The notes under the pieces were generated by a model. The model saw only the letters and a list, made by a program, of their open reading frames with translations. It was not told the DNA's origin and did not search any database. This document shows positions 13,193-17,426 of a stretch of DNA of 17,426 nucleotides, piece by piece; positions within the stretch are counted from its first letter, which is position 1, and each line of letters opens with the position of its first letter. Both the position numbers and the translations under genes were made by a program. The stretch spans positions 1 to 17,426 of the forward strand of contig JBOHAD010000051.1 in assembly GCA_050697555.1 (NCBI GenBank). The letters are read 5' to 3'. Source of the stretch: DASQWP01 sp050697555. GTDB taxonomy: Bacteria; Actinomycetota; Thermoleophilia; Gaiellales; Gaiellaceae.

Positions 13193-13597
13193 GTCAGAAG
13201 CCCCGAGGACATCCTCACGAAGGCGCGCACGATCGCGCTGGTCGGCGCCTCGCCGAAGGCCTGGCGGCCGAGTCACGGCGTCATGCGCTACCTGCTCGAG
13301 CACGGCTATCGCGTCATCCCCGTGCGGCCGGCGGGCCCGGCAGAGATCCTCGGCGTGCGCCGCGTCGGCTCCCTCGCGGAGATCGAGGAGCGAATCGACC
13401 TCGTGGACGTCTTCCGCAGACCCGAGTTCTGCCCGGCGGTGGCCGAGGAGGCGGCGGCGGCCGGAGCCGGCGCGCTCTGGCTTCAGCTCGGGATCGTCTC
13501 CGCCGAGGCGCGCGCGATCGCCGAGCGCGCCGGGATGGACTACGTCGAGGACGCCTGCACGGCGATCGTGCACCGGCGGCTCGGCGTGGCTTCTTGA
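13193..13597 (+). CDS. CoA-binding domain protein (YccU type), apparent GTC start
   Basis: The product, about 134 aa, is a single Rossmann-type CoA-binding domain: ARTIALVGASPKAWRPSHGV (11-30, nucleotide-binding loop), EHGYRVIPVRP (35-45), LVDVFRRPEFCP, ALWLQLGIVS and EDACTAIVH near the end. Proteins of this family bind CoA or acyl-CoA; their cellular role is not settled. The first ATG (13283) would remove the first strand and the nucleotide loop. Upstream, the frame is open only to a TAG at 13181 and holds no ATG, GTG or TTG. GTC 13193 fits because it gives a family-like N-terminus and lies 6 nt after TAGCCT. A base error turning GTG into GTC is the simplest alternative. The SLC13-type gene follows 31 bp later. 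Confidence 0.8.
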   Translation, partial: VRSPEDILTKARTIALVGASPKAWRPSHGVMRYLLEHGYRVIPVRPAGPAEILGVRRVGSLAEIEERIDLVDVFRRPEFCPAVAEEAAAAGAGALWLQLGIVSAEARAIAERAGMDYVEDACTAIVHRRLGVAS

Positions 13598-13628
13598 GCG
13601 GACGCACGGAATCACCGGGGCCGGGGCC

Positions 13629-15407
13629 GTGAGCGGGCAGGCGTGGTTCACGCTCGCCGTCGTGCTCGCCGTCATCGCTCTACTCGTCAGCGAGCGGTTC
13701 TCGCCTCCGCTCGTCCTGCTCGGTGCGATCACCCTGCTGCTCGCCGCCGGGGTCGTCGACGCAGACGAGGCGCTCTCCGGGTTCTCGAACCCTGCCCCCT
13801 TCACCGTCGCCGCGCTCTACGTCCTCGCCGCGGCGGCCGAGAAGACGCGGGTGCTGGATCGCGTGACTGAGCGGATGCTGGAAGCCGGACGGCCGGGCGG
13901 CCGAGGAGAACAGCTGCGCATCCTCGCCCCCACGGCGGCCGCGTCGGCGTTCCTGAACAACACTCCGATCGTGGCTATGGTGGCGCCCTCCGTAGCGGCC
14001 TGGGCCCGCCGCACAGGGCGGTCGCCCTCGCGCTACCTCCTGCCGGTGAGCTTCGCCGCCATCCTGGGAGGAGTCGTCACCCTGGTGGGAACCTCGACGA
14101 ACCTCGTGGTCTCCGGCCTCCTGCAGGACTCCGGGAGGTCCCCGATCGGCCTCTTCGAGCTCGCCTGGGTCGGCCTTCCCGTCGCGGTCGCGGGGCTCGT
14201 CTTCCTCGCCTTCGGCGCTCCCAGCCTCCTCCCCACGCGCCGGGCTCCGAGCGAGCGCTACGACGAGGACGCCCGCGAGTTCACGGTCGAGGCGCTGGTC
14301 GAGCGCGCGAGCCCGCTCGCGGGCCTCACCGTCGCGGACGCGGGCTTGCGCAACCTGGAAGGAGTCTTCCTCGTCGACATCGAGCGCGGCGGCCGCCGGA
14401 TCGCGCCCGTGTCGCCCGACGAGGAGCTCGCCGAGGACGATCGCCTCACGTTCGCCGGCAACGTCCAGCGCATTCTCGACCTCCAGCATCGGCCCGGCCT
14501 CGTATCGGCCGAGGAGCGGCACTTCGTCGCCGCGGGCGCCGCCCCGAACCGGCGGCTGTACGAAGCGGTGATCGCCGAGGGCTCGCCCCTCACGGGGGCC
14601 ACGCTCAAGGACGTCGGCTTCCGGGGACGCTACGGCGCGGCCGTCATGGCCATCCACCGCGCCGACGAGCGGCTGGCGGCGAAGCTCGGCGAGGTGCCCT
14701 TGCGGCCCGGAGATGTCCTCCTCGTGATCGCCGACCGCGGCTTCCGGCGCCGCGGCCTCGCCGAGCGGGACTTCTCGGTCGTCGCTCCGCTCGAAGCCGA
14801 GCCTCCAGCCCGCAGGGAGAAGGCCTGGGTCGTCGCGGCCGTGATCGCCGGCCTCTTCGCCGTCGTCGGGACCGGGGCGCTTGACATCCTCCCCGCAGCC
14901 CTTCTCGCCGCCTTCGCGCTCGTGCTCCTCGGCGTCCTCTCGGCAGGGGAGGCGCGTGACGCCGTCGACCTCAACGTCGTCCTAGTGATCGCGGCGAGCT
15001 TCGGGCTCGGAGCCGCGATGACGGCGAGCAGGCTCGCCGGGGAACTGGCGGAGCGCTTCGTCGAGCCGTTCGAGCGGATCGGCGACGTCGGGCTCCTCGT
15101 CGGCATCCTGGTGGCGACGGTCCTCCTGACCGAGCTGATCACAAACAACGCAGCGGCGGTGCTCATGTTCCCGATCGGAATCGCCACCGCCGAGCAGGCC
15201 GGGCTCGACCCACGTGGTTTCGCCGTGGCCATCGCGGTCGGCGCCTCGTGCTCGTTCCTGACGCCGATCGGCTACCAGACCAACACGATGGTGTACGGCA
15301 TGGGCGGCTATCGGTTCGGCGACTTCGCGCGCGTCGGCTTCCCGCTCACGCTCCTGGTCGTGGTCGCCGCCGCGGCGATCATCCCGCTCGTCTGGCCGCT
15401 GCGCTGA
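13629..15407 (+). CDS. SLC13/DASS-family anion permease with two TrkA_C domains
   Basis: The 592-aa product has two membrane halves separated by a soluble insert. First half (1-200): SAFLNNTP at 106-113 and GTSTN at 154-158, matching the SNT-type motifs of DASS transporters. Insert (about 215-385): two TrkA_C (RCK_C) domains (EFTVEALVERASPLAGLTV; RLYEAVIAEGSPLTGATL), which in related proteins bind regulatory ligands. Second half (398-592): TNNAAAVLMFP at 505-515 and TPIGYQTN at 545-552. This layout is seen in sodium:sulfate or dicarboxylate transporters, so sulfate or an organic anion is the likely cargo. GTG 13629 is the best start; a frame extending to 13080 runs through the CoA-binding gene. 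No strong Shine-Dalgarno is present. Confidence 0.9.
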   Translation: MSGQAWFTLAVVLAVIALLVSERFSPPLVLLGAITLLLAAGVVDADEALSGFSNPAPFTVAALYVLAAAAEKTRVLDRVTERMLEAGRPGGRGEQLRILAPTAAASAFLNNTPIVAMVAPSVAAWARRTGRSPSRYLLPVSFAAILGGVVTLVGTSTNLVVSGLLQDSGRSPIGLFELAWVGLPVAVAGLVFLAFGAPSLLPTRRAPSERYDEDAREFTVEALVERASPLAGLTVADAGLRNLEGVFLVDIERGGRRIAPVSPDEELAEDDRLTFAGNVQRILDLQHRPGLVSAEERHFVAAGAAPNRRLYEAVIAEGSPLTGATLKDVGFRGRYGAAVMAIHRADERLAAKLGEVPLRPGDVLLVIADRGFRRRGLAERDFSVVAPLEAEPPARREKAWVVAAVIAGLFAVVGTGALDILPAALLAAFALVLLGVLSAGEARDAVDLNVVLVIAASFGLGAAMTASRLAGELAERFVEPFERIGDVGLLVGILVATVLLTELITNNAAAVLMFPIGIATAEQAGLDPRGFAVAIAVGASCSFLTPIGYQTNTMVYGMGGYRFGDFARVGFPLTLLVVVAAAAIIPLVWPLR

Positions 15408-15416
15408 GGCGGTGGG

Positions 15417-15436
15417 AGGGCCGCAAGCGCGGCCCT
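15417..15436. terminator. Hairpin between the SLC13-type gene and tRNA-Pro, likely two-way terminator
   Basis: A perfect 8-bp stem AGGGCCGC/GCGGCCCT closes a 4-nt loop AAGC, 9 bp after the permease stop and 8 bp past the tRNA 3' end. It could end transcription from both sides. There is no T tract on the plus strand and none on the minus strand. Confidence 0.6.
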
Positions 15437-15444
15437 GTCGCCAA

Positions 15445-15518
15445 TCGGGGTGCCCGGATTTGAACCGGGGACCTCGCCGACCCGAACGGCGCGCGCTACC
15501 AGGCTGCGCTACACCCCG
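15445..15518 (-). tRNA. tRNA-Pro (anticodon CGG)
   Basis: The minus strand folds as a complete cloverleaf: acceptor stem CGGGGTG/CACCCCG, D arm GCGC/GCGC with AGCCTGGTA loop, anticodon stem CGCCG/CGGCG with loop TTCGGGT (anticodon CGG, G37), a 5-nt variable region, and T arm CCCGG TTCAAAT CCGGG. The 74th base, A, is the discriminator. CCA is not encoded. It decodes CCG, a common Pro codon in GC-rich genes. Confidence 0.96.
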
Positions 15519-15527
15519 AACGCGCCA

Positions 15528-15534
15528 TAGGGTA
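15528..15534. promoter_or_regulatory. Overlapping divergent -10 elements for tRNA-Pro and the nif3-like gene
   Basis: The heptamer TAGGGTA reads TAGGGT on plus (15528-15533) and TACCCT on minus (15534-15529). The plus element predicts transcription from about 15540, 3 nt before the ATG at 15543. The minus element predicts a start near 15522, leaving a 4-nt 5' leader on the tRNA. The whole intergenic gap is 24 bp. Confidence 0.5.
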
Positions 15535-15542
15535 CCCGAGCG

Positions 15543-16289
15543 ATGGCCCGCCGCGACGAGATCCTCGCCTGGGCGAACGAGTACCTGGAGCTCGCCTCCT
15601 ACCCGGACTACGGCCCCATGGGACTCCAGGTCGCCGGGGCCGAGGACGTTGGCAAGATCGCCTGCGGCGTCTCGGCCTCCCGCGAGCTCTTCCAGCGGGC
15701 CGCGGAGGCGGGGGCGCAGCTCGTGCTCGTCCACCACGGCCTCCTCTGGGAGAAGGAGACGCGGGTCGTCGGGCCGGTCCTGCGCGAGCGGCTGCGCGCG
15801 CTCTTCGACGCCGACCTGACACTCGCCGCCTACCACCTCGCGCTCGATGCGCACCCCGAGGTGGGGAACAACGCTCTCCTCGCGGAGGAGCTCGGCGTCG
15901 AGCGCGAGCGCCGTTTCGCCGACGACCTCGGCTTCGGCGGCCGCCTCGCCGAGCCGGTGCCGATCAGCGACTTCTCTGCACGCGTGCAGGAGCGCCTCGG
16001 CCGGATGCCGCTCGTCTTCTCCTACGGCCCCGAGCTCGTCGAGCGGGTGGCCATCTGCTCGGGAGGCGCGGCCCGCTACCTGCCGGTCGCGGCCGCCGAG
16101 GGCTACGACTGCTTCGTCACCGGGGAGGCCGACGAGCCGACCAAGCACGCGGCGAAGGAGGCCGGCGTGCACTTCGTCGCCGGCGGCCACTACGCAACGG
16201 AGACGCTAGGCGTCCGCGCGCTCGCGACGAAGCTCGCCGATCAGTTCGGCGTCGAGTGGGAGTTCATCGACCTCCCCAACCCGGTCTAG
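15543..16289 (+). CDS. Nif3-like dinuclear metal-centre protein (DUF34)
   Basis: The 248-aa product carries all metal ligands of the Nif3/YbgI family: His64-His65 in VHHGLLW, Asp102 in YHLALDAH, and His216 plus Glu220 in GGHYATE, almost the same numbering as E. coli YbgI. GPMGLQV at 24-30 near the start is also typical. The family forms ring-shaped hexamers with two metals per subunit; its cellular function is unresolved and the GTP cyclohydrolase label is weakly supported. ATG 15543 gives the expected N-terminus. The last 84 bp are antisense to the alpha/beta hydrolase gene, with codon boundaries aligned. Confidence 0.92.
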   Translation: MARRDEILAWANEYLELASYPDYGPMGLQVAGAEDVGKIACGVSASRELFQRAAEAGAQLVLVHHGLLWEKETRVVGPVLRERLRALFDADLTLAAYHLALDAHPEVGNNALLAEELGVERERRFADDLGFGGRLAEPVPISDFSARVQERLGRMPLVFSYGPELVERVAICSGGAARYLPVAAAEGYDCFVTGEADEPTKHAAKEAGVHFVAGGHYATETLGVRALATKLADQFGVEWEFIDLPNPV

Positions 16290-17120
16290 GAACCGCTCCA
16301 GGATCTCCGCGCAGGCTTCCGGCTGCTCGCCGACGACGAGGTGGCCGGCGGCCGGGAGCGCCCGGATGGAACACCGGAGGCGCCGCGCGTACTCGAAGCC
16401 GTCCGCGAGCGGCACGAGCCGGTCGCGCGCGCCCCAGAGGAGGAGGGTCGGGCAGCGGACGCGGTCGAGATCCGGACGCGGGTCGTCGTTCACGAGCGCG
16501 CGGCCCGCCGCGCCGACGTCGGTGTGGAGCGGAGGCCCTTCGAGGAAGCCGAGCACGCCCTCGGGCGAGAGTGCGGCGGGATCCTCGGCTCCCCAGTATC
16601 CGAACACGGGATAGCGGAGGAGCGGGCGGCGCGCGATCAGGCGGCGAAAACGGGCCGCCTGCCGCGCCGGCCGGAGAACGCCCACGACCGTCATCCAGAT
16701 CTCAGCTCGCCGGGTGAGCGAGACGATGCCGGCCGGTGCCACGAGCGCGAGCGCAGAGACGTGCTGCGGCCAGGCCACGGCGAGGCGGAGGGCGACCACT
16801 CCGCCCATCGAGTAGCCGAGGACGGCGGCCGGGAGCAACCTCTCCCGCTCCGCGATCCGCACGACGTGCGCCGCGAGGTCGCCCAGGCCGTCCACCGACG
16901 GAAGCGGGGCCGTCCCGCAGTGGCCCGGCAGGTCCGGGATGAGAACCCTGTGGCGGCATGCGAGGAGAGGTCCGAGCTCGGTGAAGTTGTAGGACGCGCC
17001 GCCTAGCCCGTGGACGAGGATCAGGGGCGGTCCCGCGCCGCCGACCCAGTAGCGCGTGCGGACGCCGGCAATCTCCGCAACGTGCGGCCGCAACCCACGC
17101 ATGAGCGTTGCCGGACTCAT
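16206..17120 (-). CDS. Alpha/beta hydrolase-fold protein with a 3' end reading into the nif3-like gene
   Basis: The 304-aa product has the oxyanion loop VHGLGG at 36-41 and the triad Ser104 (GYSMGG), Asp233 (WGARDRLVPL) and His260 (AAGHLVVGEQPE). It is probably an esterase, lipase or C-C hydrolase of the cytoplasm with unknown substrate. The fold normally ends soon after the last helix (AEILERFLDRVG); here about 20 more residues follow, encoded antisense to the nif3-like gene up to a TAG opposite its CTA Leu codon. ATG 17120 is preferred because TACGGT (17132-17127, minus) ends 6 nt upstream, which fits a leaderless mRNA. ATG 17144 would add 8 residues but has no upstream signal and lies beyond that hexamer. 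Confidence 0.87.
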   Translation of the reverse strand: MSPATLMRGLRPHVAEIAGVRTRYWVGGAGPPLILVHGLGGASYNFTELGPLLACRHRVLIPDLPGHCGTAPLPSVDGLGDLAAHVVRIAERERLLPAAVLGYSMGGVVALRLAVAWPQHVSALALVAPAGIVSLTRRAEIWMTVVGVLRPARQAARFRRLIARRPLLRYPVFGYWGAEDPAALSPEGVLGFLEGPPLHTDVGAAGRALVNDDPRPDLDRVRCPTLLLWGARDRLVPLADGFEYARRLRCSIRALPAAGHLVVGEQPEACAEILERFLDRVGEVDELPLDAELIGELRRERADA

Positions 17121-17126
17121 CGAGTC

Positions 17127-17136
17127 ACCGTATCCT
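17127..17136. promoter_or_regulatory. Back-to-back -10 elements for the hydrolase gene and the 17143 leader
   Basis: Minus-strand TACGGT (17132-17127) and plus-strand TATCCT (17131-17136) overlap by 2 bp. Each ends 6 nt before an ATG on its own strand (17120 and 17143). The geometry is identical to 13177-13186. Confidence 0.55.
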
Positions 17137-17142
17137 GTGAGC

Positions 17143-17172
17143 ATGGTCTTGAGAGGAGTGCGGAGCCTTTGA
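17143..17172 (+). CDS. Candidate leaderless 9-residue leader peptide
   Basis: ATG 17143 lies 6 nt after TATCCT and opens MVLRGVRSL followed by TGA. It sits directly upstream of an intrinsic terminator and a Shine-Dalgarno-equipped gene, the usual place for an attenuation leader. The peptide has two Arg and two Leu codons but no striking run of one amino acid. If it is not translated, the same start would simply be the 5' end of a roughly 90-nt RNA ending at the terminator. Confidence 0.4.
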   Translation: MVLRGVRSL

Positions 17173-17201
17173 GCCCCGCCCGGAACATCGAGCTGCGTAG
17201 C

Positions 17202-17234
17202 GAGCCCGCCCGTGCCCTGCCGGCGGGCTTTTTT
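17202..17234 (+). terminator. Intrinsic terminator inside the leader of the last gene (possible attenuator)
   Basis: AGCCCGCC (17203-17210) pairs with GGCGGGCT (17222-17229), an 8-bp G+C-rich stem with an 11-nt loop, ending in six T at 17229-17234, the only such T run next to a strong stem in the window. An extra near copy of the 5' arm, GAGCCCCGCCCG at 17171-17182, could compete for the 3' arm. Because a gene with a good ribosome binding site starts 24 bp later, it acts either as an attenuator or as the end of a short RNA from 17143. Confidence 0.75.
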
Positions 17235-17257
17235 GCGCCCTAGGAGAGGAGGCCGGT

Positions 17258-17426
17258 GTGGCGAACCACCTGACGCCCGAGGAGCTGTCGAAGGAGCTTG
17301 GAATCGACCGGCAGGAGGTCATCCGCGTCTGCATCGAGGAGTCGATCCCGATCTACCAGGGCAAGATCGACAAGACCCTGTTCCAGGCGCACCTCGCGGC
17401 GGCGAACGCAGGCCAGACGGCGGCTT
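17258..17426 (+). CDS. Small protein with HTH-like N-terminus, cut off by the window edge
   Basis: GTG 17258 is preceded by AGAGGAGG (17245-17252) at 5 nt, an excellent Shine-Dalgarno. The 56 codons seen read ANHLTPEELSKELGIDRQEV then IRVCIEESIPIYQGKIDKTL, a pattern like the excisionase/MerR-type helix-turn-helix (PEEL-x-ELG-x-x, then a short strand with Gly). A DNA-binding role is a guess; I do not recognise the family and the C-terminus is missing. Transcription must pass the terminator at 17202-17234 or start in the 23 bp after it, where no promoter is clear. Confidence 0.7.
   Translation, partial: MANHLTPEELSKELGIDRQEVIRVCIEESIPIYQGKIDKTLFQAHLAAANAGQTAA

Noticed and set aside
13080..13628. 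N-terminal extension of the SLC13-type permease by 183 residues
   Set aside because: The extension reads the CoA-binding gene out of frame, is Arg/Ser-rich and has no membrane or family features.
14982..16190. A 402-codon minus-strand open frame across the permease end, tRNA-Pro and nif3-like gene
   Set aside because: It would pass through a complete tRNA and two well-supported plus-strand genes; antisense artefact.
1..17426. CRISPR array, prophage, insertion sequence, toxin-antitoxin or defence system
   Set aside because: No spaced direct repeats, integrase, transposase, phage structural genes or defence-type motifs were found on either strand; the only mobile-like object is the palindrome at 2900-3084.

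Overview
The window is a very GC-rich stretch of ordinary chromosome with tightly packed genes, no insertion sequence and no phage or CRISPR genes. The gene content suggests a high-GC actinobacterium, most likely of the Thermoleophilia type. The pointers are a DUF4081-type GNAT enzyme, a DUF4349 lipoprotein, a large VanW/YoaR protein, GTG starts, and genes whose start codon lies about 6 nt after a TANNNT -10 hexamer (leaderless style). The taxonomic call is inference, because no rRNA is present.

Layout. 1-1266 (minus): the N-terminal part of an unknown lipoprotein gene and a GNAT acetyltransferase. 1287-2904 (plus): a DeoD-type purine nucleoside phosphorylase overlapping a diacylglycerol-kinase-family lipid kinase. 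2900-3084: a nested imperfect palindrome that fills the whole gap between two convergent genes. 3080-5244 (minus): DUF4349 lipoprotein, L,D-transpeptidase lipoprotein and a phasin-like coiled-coil protein in one apparent operon. 5306-5725 (plus): a hotdog thioesterase whose stop codon touches that of a VanW gene. 5726-8547 (minus): a NagZ-like GH3 protein followed by VanW. 8570-10385 (plus): an acyl-CoA dehydrogenase and a small secreted protein. 10357-13170 (minus): a nitrilase-superfamily amidase, a HAD hydrolase and an MFS permease with overlapping genes. 13193-15407 (plus): a CoA-binding protein and an SLC13-type permease with TrkA_C domains. 15445-15518 (minus): tRNA-Pro(CGG). 15543-16289 (plus): a Nif3/DUF34 protein whose 3' end overlaps a convergent alpha/beta hydrolase (16206-17120, minus). 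From 17143 (plus): a 9-codon leader ORF, a strong intrinsic terminator, and the start of a small gene with an HTH-like sequence.

Function. L,D-transpeptidase, VanW, the NagZ-like protein and DUF4349 make 3.5-8.5 kb a cell-envelope neighbourhood. The rest is nucleoside salvage, lipid and acyl-CoA metabolism, amidase/phosphatase chemistry and transport.

The most unusual signals are non-coding. (1) The 185-bp palindrome has CTAG at both ends, both neighbouring genes stop inside those CTAGs, and all nine transition differences between its arms give G-U rather than A-C in the plus-strand RNA. (2) Five divergent pairs have starts only 20-24 bp apart, with overlapping back-to-back -10-like hexamers; two of them share identical geometry. 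(3) Two conserved genes have no ATG, GTG or TTG start and appear to begin at ATT and GTC. (4) A possible leader-peptide/attenuator lies at 17143-17257. (5) Paired GCTTGTG/CACAAGC repeats surround the start of a secreted-protein gene.
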